From JBOFLG01 sp051657745 (GTDB lineage Bacteria; Actinomycetota; Actinomycetes; Actinomycetales; Dermatophilaceae): 7,739 bases of DNA. The DNA lies in the NCBI GenBank assembly GCA_051657745.1, contig JBOFLG010000236.1, positions 1 through 7,739 of the forward strand, written 5' to 3'. The notes beneath the pieces are model-generated. The model ran no database searches. It was given only the letters and a program-made list of their open reading frames with translations, and had not been told where the DNA came from. Position 1 is the stretch's first letter. Every line of letters begins with the position of its first letter. Positions 1 to 5,510 of the stretch are shown in pieces. The translations under genes and the position numbers were made by a program.

Positions 1-912
1 CGAGGGGTCGGCATACGACGCGGCGATGTCGCCGGGCCGCCGGGCGACAATCTCGTAGGGCAGTTCATGGCCGCAGGCGCGCTCGAACGCGTGCAGCAAC
101 TCGAGCACTGACGTGCCGCGCCCGGTGCCGAGGTTCCACGTCGACACCGGCTGGTCGGTGCTAGCCAGCCGCTGCAGCGCCGCGACATGCCCGGCGGCCA
201 GGTCATCGACGTGGATGTAGTCGCGCACCCCGGTGCCGTCGGGCGTCGGATAGTCGCCGCCGAACACCGACAACTTCTCGCGCCGCCCCACGGCCACCTG
301 TGCGAGGTACGGCATCAGGTTGTTGGGCGTCTCGCTCGGGTCCTCGCCGATGCTGCCCGACGGGTGTGCGCCGACCGGGTTGAAGTACCGCAGCAGCGCC
401 ACCCGCCACGCCGGGTCGGCCACCGCGACGTCGCGGAGCACCTGCTCCTGCATCACCTTCGACCAGCCGTAGGGGTTAGTCGCCGAGGTGGGGAGGTCTT
501 CGTGCATCGGTACCGGTGCGTCGGCGCCGTAGACCGTGGCGGATGACGAGAACACCAGACGGTGCACGCCGTGTCGGCGCATCGAGCGCACCAGCGAGAA
601 CGTCGAGCCGAGGTTGTTCTCGTAGTACTCCAGCGGCTTCGCCACGCTCTCGCCCACCGCCTTGTACCCGGCGAAGTGGATGACGGCGTCGAATGCCTGG
701 TGCGCGAACAGGTGCTCCGTCTTGTCGTGGTCGGTGAGGTCGAACGAGCGCACGTCGAGCGCTCGCCCGGTGAGCGATTCGAGCCGCTCCACCACCGAGG
801 GCGTGGCGTTGGCGAACGAGTCGACCACCACCACCTCATGCTGGGCCGCGACGAGTTGAACGACGGTGTGGGAGCCGATGTAGCCGGCGCCACCGGAGAC
901 GAGAACACGCAC
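1..912 (-). CDS. galE: UDP-glucose 4-epimerase GalE (3' end outside window)
   Basis: NAD-dependent short-chain dehydrogenase/reductase-fold enzyme that interconverts UDP-glucose and UDP-galactose in the cytoplasm (Leloir pathway and supply of UDP-galactose for cell-surface glycans). The window shows 304 codons read from a GTG at 912; the family is usually about 320-340 residues, so only the C-terminal tail is missing. Visible features are the N-terminal Rossmann motif GGAGYIGSH (residues 7-15), the IHFAGYKAVGES segment (78-89), the FSSSATVYG strand with catalytic Ser124, the NPYGWSK motif with catalytic Tyr148 and Lys152 (YxxxK), the substrate-binding LLRYFNPVGAHPSG stretch, and GTGVRDYIHVDDLA, all typical of GalE. 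There is no convincing Shine-Dalgarno sequence before the GTG; a -10 element placed for a leaderless transcript lies just upstream. No other galactose genes are visible beside it. The identification is secure; the exact sugar specificity (glucose or N-acetylglucosamine form) cannot be read from the sequence. Confidence 0.96.
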   Translation of the reverse strand, partial: MRVLVSGGAGYIGSHTVVQLVAAQHEVVVVDSFANATPSVVERLESLTGRALDVRSFDLTDHDKTEHLFAHQAFDAVIHFAGYKAVGESVAKPLEYYENNLGSTFSLVRSMRRHGVHRLVFSSSATVYGADAPVPMHEDLPTSATNPYGWSKVMQEQVLRDVAVADPAWRVALLRYFNPVGAHPSGSIGEDPSETPNNLMPYLAQVAVGRREKLSVFGGDYPTPDGTGVRDYIHVDDLAAGHVAALQRLASTDQPVSTWNLGTGRGTSVLELLHAFERACGHELPYEIVARRPGDIAASYADPS

Positions 913-918
913 CGCCCG

Positions 919-924
919 ACCATA
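919..924 (-). promoter_or_regulatory. Putative -10 element of galE, leaderless arrangement
   Basis: On the minus strand the hexamer TATGGT (TAnnnT type) is followed by exactly six bases and then the GTG start of galE, so transcription would begin at or next to the start codon. No Shine-Dalgarno sequence fits in this space. The -35 region (about 942-947, ACCGAG) is poor, as is common in actinobacteria. The placement is seen in the sequence; promoter function is inferred. Confidence 0.45.
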
Positions 925-970
925 GCGAGTGTGGCGGGGCGCTCGGTGGTGGGCGGGGCGCCCGGCGCAC

Positions 971-979
971 TTGTCCACA
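971..979 (+). promoter_or_regulatory. Isolated DnaA-box-like 9-mer TTGTCCACA
   Basis: An exact match to the DnaA-box form favoured in high-GC actinobacteria such as Streptomyces. It is a single copy, with no cluster of boxes and no dnaA or dnaN nearby, so it is not an origin. It could be a regulatory or DnaA-titration site or chance; a given 9-mer on either strand is expected well under once in a window of this size. Confidence 0.3.
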
Positions 980-987
980 GGTTCGAT

Positions 988-1014
988 GGGCCGGGTTGCC
1001 GGGAGCCGGGTGGG
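988..1014 (+). other. G-quadruplex-type motif with five GGG runs
   Basis: GGG runs at 988-990, 993-995, 1001-1003, 1008-1010 and 1012-1014 are separated by loops of 2, 5, 4 and 1 bases, satisfying the G3+N1-7 rule with one spare run. It lies on the plus strand, the template strand for galE, about 75 bases upstream of the galE start. Structure formation is inferred, and such motifs also arise by chance in GC-rich DNA. Confidence 0.4.
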
Positions 1015-1143
1015 TGCGACAGGCTGTGCACCCGTCGGGGTGGTGTAGCTCGTCAGAAAGTTGATCGTGGTCGTCGTCGTGGGGGATGTGAGCGTGGTGG
1101 GTGGTTTTCCGGAGCCGAAGGTCGTAGTGGCCGGGTCGCCGGT

Positions 1144-1168
1144 GGGGTTGCGGCGGGTGCGGGGTGGG
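1144..1168 (+). other. G-quadruplex-type motif upstream of the M23 gene
   Basis: G runs at 1144-1147, 1155-1157, 1161-1164 and 1166-1168 with loops of 7, 3 and 1 bases satisfy the G3+N1-7 rule. The motif lies on the coding strand 71 bases before the peptidase start, so it could form in the non-template DNA or in the 5' untranslated RNA if transcription starts upstream of it. Function is inferred. Confidence 0.35.
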
Positions 1169-1224
1169 TTCGCCGATGAGGTGGAGTCGGGGCAGTCGCT
1201 ACGGCTCGCACCCCACGCACCAGC

Positions 1225-1230
1225 GGAGAG
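1225..1230 (+). promoter_or_regulatory. Ribosome binding site deciding the M23 gene start
   Basis: GGAGAG lies 9 bases before ATG 1240 but only 3 bases before the in-frame GTG at 1234. The spacing favours ATG 1240 (protein starting MSSPRV) over the GTG. Confidence 0.6.
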
Positions 1231-1239
1231 CCGGTGCGC

Positions 1240-2109
1240 ATGAGTTCACCGAGAGTGCGAGTTCGTCGACCGACGGTCCCGCGTGGCCCGGCGTGGGTCA
1301 TCGTGCTCGCGCGGGTGCGTGTCCCGCTCGTCGTCGCGGCGGCCCTGGTCCTGGCGCTGGGGGATGTCGTGACCGACTCGTCGTGGGTCGTCCGGGGGTG
1401 CGCGGTACTCGCGATCATCGGTGGGTTGTCGGGCCACTCCGCTCTCGGGCGCGTCGCTGTGCGGCCGTGTGGTCTGCGCTTTCCGGTGCGCGGTCGGTGG
1501 GTGGCGGTCAACAGTCCCGCGACGAAGGTGCCGAGCCACGGGGTCCACGCCCACGGGCAGACGTACGCGGTCGACATCCTCCACGTGCCCCACGGCGACT
1601 GGTCGTTGAACCCGACGTGGTCGGGCCCACACACCCGCCCGGCGGAGGAATACCCGGGGTGGGGGCAGCCGGTGCTCGCACCCGCCGACGGCACCGTCAT
1701 CCGTGCGAAGAACGGCCAGCGGGACCATCGGGCTCGAGTCTCCTGGCTCGGCTACGGGCTGATGATGCTCGAGGGGATGGCCTACGAGGTGACCGGGCGC
1801 CTCCTCGGCAACCACGTCATCATCGAGGTCGGGCCGCACACGTATGTCGTCCTGGCCCACCTGCGCCGCGGCTCGGTGCGGGTCGTTCCCGGCGATCGGG
1901 TCCAAGCCGGTGAGGTGCTCGGCGAGTGCGGCAACTCCGGCAATACCAGTGAGCCACAGGTGCACCTGCAGGTGATGGACCATCCGCGCGCCTGGCTGGC
2001 CGCCGGGCTGCCGATGTACTTCACTGACGTCACGGATGACGACGGCGCCCCACTCGAAATCCCGGCTGACTACCAGGCGGGCAATTCGCCAGGGCCTCCA
2101 GACGGGTGA
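1240..2109 (+). CDS. Membrane-anchored M23-family (LytM/lysostaphin-type) metallopeptidase
   Basis: Predicted 289-residue protein. A basic N-terminus (residues 1-17, rich in Arg) is followed by two hydrophobic segments (about 28-43 and 50-65), suggesting membrane anchoring with the rest on one face, probably outside. Residues 84-250 match an M23 zinc peptidase. The region SHGVHAHGQTYAVD (99-112) holds candidate zinc ligands (His100/103/105 and Asp112), PVLAPADGTV (144-153) is the usual turn, VVLAHL (203-208) holds the conserved His207, and NSGNTSEPQVHLQ (232-244) is the C-terminal motif. In typical members this last motif is PHLH; here the first His is Gln240 while the second, the zinc ligand, is kept as His242. 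M23 enzymes cut peptidoglycan cross-bridges, so a role in wall remodelling is the family expectation; reduced or altered activity is possible. A TGA at 2107-2109 ends the gene, convergent with the holin-like gene. Family assignment is firm; substrate is unknown. Confidence 0.85.
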   Translation: MSSPRVRVRRPTVPRGPAWVIVLARVRVPLVVAAALVLALGDVVTDSSWVVRGCAVLAIIGGLSGHSALGRVAVRPCGLRFPVRGRWVAVNSPATKVPSHGVHAHGQTYAVDILHVPHGDWSLNPTWSGPHTRPAEEYPGWGQPVLAPADGTVIRAKNGQRDHRARVSWLGYGLMMLEGMAYEVTGRLLGNHVIIEVGPHTYVVLAHLRRGSVRVVPGDRVQAGEVLGECGNSGNTSEPQVHLQVMDHPRAWLAAGLPMYFTDVTDDDGAPLEIPADYQAGNSPGPPDG

Positions 2110-2125
2110 CAGTCGCAGAGGTCGG

Positions 2126-2171
2126 CCGCGGGTGACTCGGCCCGCGGACCGAGCCGGGCGGTGCCCACCGC
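2126..2171. terminator. Two adjacent GC-rich hairpins between convergent genes
   Basis: The first hairpin pairs 2126-2132 (CCGCGGG) with 2141-2147 (CCCGCGG), a perfect 7-bp stem with an 8-base loop. The second pairs 2158-2162 (GCGGT) with 2167-2171 (ACCGC) around a 4-base loop. Both fall in the 69 bases between the stop codons of the M23 gene and the holin-like gene. There is no T tract on either strand, so they are U-less hairpins of the kind often seen in actinobacteria, and termination is an inference from position. Confidence 0.45.
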
Positions 2172-2178
2172 GGATGCG

Positions 2179-2565
2179 TCAGTCGTCTTTCGGGAGCGCG
2201 AGGTTGAGCGCCCAGGAGACGAGCGTGATGATCAGAGCGGCCAGGACTGCATCCCAGAAGAAGTCGTCGACCGTGAATGCCAGGCCGAGCGGGCCGCTGA
2301 CCCACGCGGTGATCTGCAGCATCAACGCGTTGACGACGAAGGTGAACAGCCCCAGGGTGAGCACGATGAGAGGGAACGAGAAGAACTTGGCGATCGGTGC
2401 GACCACGGCGTTGATCGCACCAAAGAGCAGCGCCACCAGCACGATGGTCAGCAGCCGGGAGCCGAGCGAAGTGTCGTCCTCGGCGAGATCGACACCGTCG
2501 ACCACGAGCGCGGCCACCCACAGTGCCACAGCGTTGACACCGACACGAAGCAGAAGGTTCTTCAC
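2179..2565 (-). CDS. Phage holin family (YvlD/DUF360-like) four-helix membrane protein
   Basis: A 128-residue, very hydrophobic protein read from GTG 2565 (starting MKNLLLRVGVNAVALWV). Four membrane segments can be seen at about residues 5-24, 38-56, 62-84 and 104-124. The first loop is acidic (VDLAEDD) and the short tail ends PKDD. The sequence around AINAVVAPIAKFFSFPL and GLFTFVVNALML is typical of the small chromosomal membrane proteins annotated as 'phage holin family', related to Bacillus YvlD. Despite the name these are usually not in prophages and their role is unclear; there are no phage genes here. The open frame runs further upstream, to 2790, but that part overlaps the hisC-like gene and reads as non-protein sequence, so I use the GTG that begins the family's normal N-terminus. 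No clear Shine-Dalgarno sequence precedes it. It is divergent from the hisC-like gene with only 52 bases between starts. Confidence 0.85.
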   Translation of the reverse strand: MKNLLLRVGVNAVALWVAALVVDGVDLAEDDTSLGSRLLTIVLVALLFGAINAVVAPIAKFFSFPLIVLTLGLFTFVVNALMLQITAWVSGPLGLAFTVDDFFWDAVLAALIITLVSWALNLALPKDD

Positions 2566-2605
2566 AATGCGGCATTCTGACAGATGGCGTGGCGGAATCC
2601 GCTCG

Positions 2606-2611
2606 TACAGT
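2606..2611 (+). promoter_or_regulatory. Putative -10 element of the hisC-like gene, leaderless arrangement
   Basis: TACAGT is followed by six bases (AGAGGA) and then ATG 2618, so the predicted transcription start falls on or next to the start codon. The GAGGA just before the ATG is too close to act as a normal Shine-Dalgarno sequence. No good -35 is seen at 17-18 bases; a CTGACA at 2577-2582 is 23 bases away, too far for the standard spacing. The arrangement matches that of galE. Confidence 0.5.
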
Positions 2612-2617
2612 AGAGGA

Positions 2618-3709
2618 ATGACGGACACCGTGCGGCTGCGCGCCGCCCTCGGCGGGCTGCCTTCATACACACCGGGCCGGCCGGCCCCGGCGCGCGGTGG
2701 AGCGACCGCGTACAAGATCAGTTCGAACGAGAACCCGTACCCGCCGCTGCCGAGCGTGCTCGAGGCGCTGCGTGATGCGGCATCCAGCATGAACCGCTAC
2801 CCCGACATGGGGGTCGCGGCGCTGACCTCGGCGCTCGCGGCCCGGCACGGGGTGCCGGTGGCGCGGGTGTCCACCGGGCCGGGGTCAGTGGGCGTGCTCG
2901 ACCAGTTGATCACCGCCACCTGCGACGCTGGCGACGAGGTGGTGTTTGCCTGGCGGTCGTTCGAGGCGTACCCGATCCTCACCACGCTGGCCGGGGCGGT
3001 GCCGGTGCCCGTGCCACTGACGCCGAATGATCGGCACGACCTGCCGGCGATGGCGGCGGCCGTGACCCCGCGCACCCGGCTGGTGCTGGTGTGCACACCG
3101 AACAACCCGACCGGGACCACGGTCGGGTCCGGTGAGTTGGAGGCATTCCTCGACGCCGTGCCGGATGACGTGCTGGTCGTCATCGACGAGGCATACGTGG
3201 AGTTCGTGACGGCGGCTGACGCACCGGACGCGCTGGCGGTGCACCGATCGCGGCCGAATGTCGCTGTGCTGCGCACGTTCTCGAAGGCGTATGGGCTGGC
3301 CGGGCTGCGGGTCGGGTACGCGGTGGCGCACGAACCGGTGGTCGCGGCGTTGCGGGCAGCGGCACTGCCGTTCGGCGTCAGTTCGCTGGCCCAGGTGGCC
3401 GCCCTCGCCGCGCTGGAGGCCGAGGACGAACTGGCCGTGCGGGTGAAGGGTCTTGTCGCCGAGCGGGAGCGGGTGGTGGCTGCGTTGCGCGCTCAGGGCT
3501 GGAGCCTTCCCGACCAGCAGGCCAATTTCGTGTGGTTCGGGGCCGGTTCTCGCACGGGTGAGTTCGCGGCGTGCTGCGAGGCTGCTGGGCTCACGGTGCG
3601 CGCGTACGAGTCGGATGGCGCGCGGGCCACCGTTGCCGAGCGCGAGGCGAACGACCGGCTGGTCGAGGTGGCTGGTGAGTTTCGCTCGCGGATGACGCCC
3701 GCCGGGTGA
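2618..3709 (+). CDS. hisC: HisC/Pat-type aminotransferase (histidinol-phosphate or aromatic amino acid)
   Basis: Cytosolic fold-type I PLP enzyme of 363 residues, the normal length for HisC. Visible motifs are KISSNENPYPPLPSV (residues 33-47), RYPDMG (60-65), the CTPNNPTGT motif with cofactor-contacting Asn163 (159-167), VIDEAYVEF with Asp190, FSKAYGLAGLRVGY with the PLP-binding Lys223 and phosphate-contacting Arg231, and the C-terminal VRAYESDGARATVAEREANDRL with substrate-binding Arg336. In most HisC proteins the residue after RxTV/I is Gly; here it is Ala340. The gene stands alone, not next to other his genes. Actinobacteria often carry a second HisC-like protein (Pat) that transaminates aromatic 2-oxo acids, and the isolated position fits that, so the histidine role is not certain. 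The open frame continues 582 bases upstream, but that part lies antisense to the holin-like gene and does not read as protein. Start chosen at ATG 2618 because the family N-terminus begins there and a leaderless promoter fits. Confidence 0.88.
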   Translation: MTDTVRLRAALGGLPSYTPGRPAPARGGATAYKISSNENPYPPLPSVLEALRDAASSMNRYPDMGVAALTSALAARHGVPVARVSTGPGSVGVLDQLITATCDAGDEVVFAWRSFEAYPILTTLAGAVPVPVPLTPNDRHDLPAMAAAVTPRTRLVLVCTPNNPTGTTVGSGELEAFLDAVPDDVLVVIDEAYVEFVTAADAPDALAVHRSRPNVAVLRTFSKAYGLAGLRVGYAVAHEPVVAALRAAALPFGVSSLAQVAALAALEAEDELAVRVKGLVAERERVVAALRAQGWSLPDQQANFVWFGAGSRTGEFAACCEAAGLTVRAYESDGARATVAEREANDRLVEVAGEFRSRMTPAG

Positions 3710-3764
3710 GCGGCCCGGTCTCCTGGCCGCTCAGCACCTTCACGAGCGGCACGCGACAACGAAA

Positions 3765-3802
3765 AATAGCACAAGGCGACCCGAAGGCCGCCTTGTGCTA
3801 TT
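3765..3802. terminator. Strong bidirectional terminator hairpin
   Basis: A perfect 14-bp inverted repeat: AATAGCACAAGGCG (3765-3778) pairs with CGCCTTGTGCTATT (3789-3802) around a 10-base loop. On the minus strand the stem runs into five T (3762-3766 read in reverse), a classic intrinsic terminator for the lipoprotein gene. On the plus strand it lies 55 bases after the hisC stop and is followed only by TATTAAAC, weaker but still a probable end for hisC. It separates two convergent genes of different base composition. Confidence 0.85.
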
Positions 3803-3876
3803 AAACGTCGAATCAATCAGCCAGTAAGTCGCTACTTAGCGAATCTGGAAGGACATCGACCCGGGGAGCGCCAGCG

Positions 3877-5142
3877 TCATTGACGACGCACATTCGTCAC
3901 CGTGTTGGTCAGCGTCTGTTTCGGTGCCGCGTTGGCGTAGACGCCCCAACGGAAGTGATACATGGTGTTGTCGTCGCCGGGGTATTGGCGCACCTTGCCG
4001 GAGTGGCGCAGTTGGCCGTTCATGTAGGCCTCGACCTGGCTGCCGTTGGATCGCAGTTTGACCTTGAAGGGCTTTTGCACATAGCTCTGGTTCCCTTGGC
4101 TGAACTCACCGCTGCCATCGGCCGTGGAGGCCCATCGAAGAGTTCCGTCTTCCGTGATCTCGATCCGCAGGACCGGGCCGCAGCAGCCGGCAAAGATCTG
4201 TGCAAGGGTGACGGATCCGTCACCCTTGATCGGCATCGTGTTGAACAGCATGTCGGCTTCGAACTCGTGCCACTTGCCATCAGCTCTGCTGAAGTTCTGG
4301 CCGCCAGACGCTTCGGTTCGGGCGTGGCTGCGCTGGCCAGGGTTGGCCTTGATGAAGTCATCACCCGCGAAGAGGCTGAAGACCTGCTTGTTGTCGAGTT
4401 CCTTATACCACTGTGCAACCGTGCAGAAGTTCTTACGGTCAGTCCTCTTGGACTTCACCGTGAACAGGGTGATCCCCTGGGGTATGCCGGCGGCAGCCTG
4501 GTTCAGCTTGCACGGGCCGTTGGTTGCGGCGCCGTCGCCGTCGGGGGTTCCATTGCTCGCGCCAGGGCCATCAGTGGTCCCGGCGTCACCGCCGGTTTCG
4601 GTGTCGGTTTCGGTGTCGATGGTTCCACCGTCGGTCGTGGCTTGAGCCGACTCTTTGACGGTGAGAGTGAACGTGTCTTCCGCGCGCATCCCGGAATCGT
4701 CGGTCGCCACGGCCTTAATCATGTGGGTGCCGACCGGGAGGCCTTCGAGTTCTGTTGCGCCATCGGTTGACTCGCGTCCAAAAAGATAGGGCGCGGCGGA
4801 GTCGCTGCGAACCTCGCGATTTCCGACGTATAGCGTCACCTGAGCCACGCTGCCATCGCTGTCGGTGGCCGTCACGGCGGACCCCAACTCGTAGCCAGGG
4901 TTCACCGTCAGATCGCTGCCGGGGTTGGTGAATGCGACGACCGGCGCCTGCGATGGCGTGGATGTCGGAGTCGGAGTCGGTGTTTCGGTGTTCTGCTCGG
5001 CCTGGTCGGCAACCTGTGCCGACTGGCTCGGAGCGGGATCCGCTGAGATTTCGACAGTGCCGCCTTCGCAGGCTGCCAGTGCGCCGGTCATGGTCAGCGC
5101 AAGAGCAACAGTGGGCCACTGTCGACGGATAGGTAAGTGCAT
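3877..5142 (-). CDS. Secreted lipoprotein: Ig-like domain plus polysaccharide-lyase-like jelly-roll domain
   Basis: Predicted 421-residue exported lipoprotein. Residues 1-24 form a signal peptide (basic start, hydrophobic ALALTMTGAL) ending in lipobox LAAC, with Cys25 as the lipid site. A Thr/Pro/Gln-rich linker (about 34-67) leads to a bacterial Ig-like domain (68-162; FTNPGSDLTV, ATDSDGSVAQVTLYVG and VGTHMIKAVATDDSG are typical). A Thr/Asp/Gly-rich linker (163-209) follows, then a C-terminal domain (210-421). That domain has the layout of jelly-roll polysaccharide lyases of the alginate lyase 2 (PL7) kind: ARTE (274-277, compare RSE), GKWHEFEADM, a QIF strand (315-317, compare QIH), KVKLRSNGSQVEAYMNG and YHFRWGVYAN (395-404, compare YFKAGVYNQ). 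The His of QIH is Phe317 here, so activity or substrate may differ. Cys211, 240, 320 and 321 could form disulfides. GC is well below that of the neighbours (50-57% in sampled 60-base stretches against 73% in hisC), suggesting transfer. Start set at ATG 5142 by a good ribosome binding site; the longer TTG start at 5178 would bury the signal peptide. The lyase assignment is tentative. Confidence 0.75.
   Translation of the reverse strand: MHLPIRRQWPTVALALTMTGALAACEGGTVEISADPAPSQSAQVADQAEQNTETPTPTPTSTPSQAPVVAFTNPGSDLTVNPGYELGSAVTATDSDGSVAQVTLYVGNREVRSDSAAPYLFGRESTDGATELEGLPVGTHMIKAVATDDSGMRAEDTFTLTVKESAQATTDGGTIDTETDTETGGDAGTTDGPGASNGTPDGDGAATNGPCKLNQAAAGIPQGITLFTVKSKRTDRKNFCTVAQWYKELDNKQVFSLFAGDDFIKANPGQRSHARTEASGGQNFSRADGKWHEFEADMLFNTMPIKGDGSVTLAQIFAGCCGPVLRIEITEDGTLRWASTADGSGEFSQGNQSYVQKPFKVKLRSNGSQVEAYMNGQLRHSGKVRQYPGDDNTMYHFRWGVYANAAPKQTLTNTVTNVRRQ
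4594..4617. repeat. Tandem 12-bp repeat in the lipoprotein linker
   Basis: Two exact copies of GGTTTCGGTGTC lie side by side (4594-4605 and 4606-4617). On the minus strand they encode the DTETDTET stretch of the Asp/Thr-rich linker (residues 177-184), a sign that the linker grows or shrinks by slippage. Confidence 0.8.
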
Positions 5143-5152
5143 CGAGAAATAT

Positions 5153-5158
5153 CTCCTT
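5153..5158 (-). promoter_or_regulatory. Ribosome binding site of the lipoprotein gene
   Basis: AAGGAG on the minus strand lies 10 bases before ATG 5142. It would fall inside the coding part if the upstream TTG (5178) were used, so it decides the start. Confidence 0.75.
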
Positions 5159-5331
5159 GAACTTCGGATTGCGTGCAATAGGCAATTTGGTGAAGTTTAA
5201 AATTGTCAGTTAGCAGCATATTGGATGGCACGATGGACCGGTGCGATCAACGAGCCATAGCGATCTATTTATTAAATTGTCCACGACGCGAAACTATGTA
5301 TCTCTAGTGTTCTGGTTATCGAGATTTACGT

Positions 5332-5337
5332 AGTATA
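5332..5337 (-). promoter_or_regulatory. Weak candidate -10 element for the lipoprotein gene
   Basis: On the minus strand TATACT matches the TATAAT consensus at five of six positions. The hexamer 17 bases upstream does not resemble a -35. If used, it would give a leader of roughly 180 bases before ATG 5142. Other AT-rich hexamers in the region compete with it, so this is only the best of several. Confidence 0.25.
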
Positions 5338-5510
5338 ACGGGCCTGTGCGGTGTGGATGTGCAGCGGGTGGGGCGCGGCCGCCAACTATCACCGGCTGAG
5401 AAAATATCGAGGTGACGCCCACGACACAAGGGTGTTGGCACGCATGTCTTCTCATCGCCATATCTGACTGCGCATTGTCACGCAAGGGTGCCTGCACGTA
5501 AGCATCCCCA

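Larger units (their letters stand above)
913..1239. other. Divergent intergenic region galE / M23 peptidase, G-rich
   Basis: These 327 bases lie between two divergently transcribed genes. Open frames exist on both strands, but their translations are low-complexity Val/Gly or Arg/Pro/Thr runs without domain character, so I read the stretch as non-coding. The plus strand is strongly enriched in G over C and contains several GGG/GGGG runs, a short GTC triplet run near 1068-1080, one exact TTGTCCACA site and two quadruplex-type motifs. It must hold the start signals of both genes. I found a -10 candidate for galE but no convincing promoter for the peptidase. Confidence 0.6.

Noticed and set aside
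1053..1983. Long frames on the minus strand opposite the M23 gene
   Set aside because: They are typical GC-rich shadow frames; the plus-strand frame carries recognisable M23 motifs and a positioned ribosome binding site.
2179..2565. Prophage remnant suggested by the 'phage holin' name
   Set aside because: This family is mostly chromosomal and YvlD-like; no endolysin, portal, capsid, integrase or attachment-site repeat is nearby. The M23 gene next door is convergent, not in a lysis cassette.
2036..2617. Long upstream extension of the hisC frame, and an overlapping frame at 2161-2580
   Set aside because: Both are antisense to the holin-like gene, whose four membrane segments are unmistakable. 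The extension reads as Ser/Thr/Arg-rich shadow sequence.
2566..2790. N-terminal extension of the holin-like protein to 2790
   Set aside because: It overlaps the start of the hisC-like gene on the other strand and adds about 75 residues not typical of this small membrane family.
3880..4770. 296-codon plus-strand frame opposite the lipoprotein gene
   Set aside because: The minus-strand frame has a signal peptide, lipobox, Ig-like domain and ribosome binding site; the plus-strand reading has no coherent domain.
4961..4985. GTCGGA-type short repeats at the lipoprotein linker as a regulatory element
   Set aside because: They are explained by coding for the Thr/Pro-rich linker after the lipid Cys.
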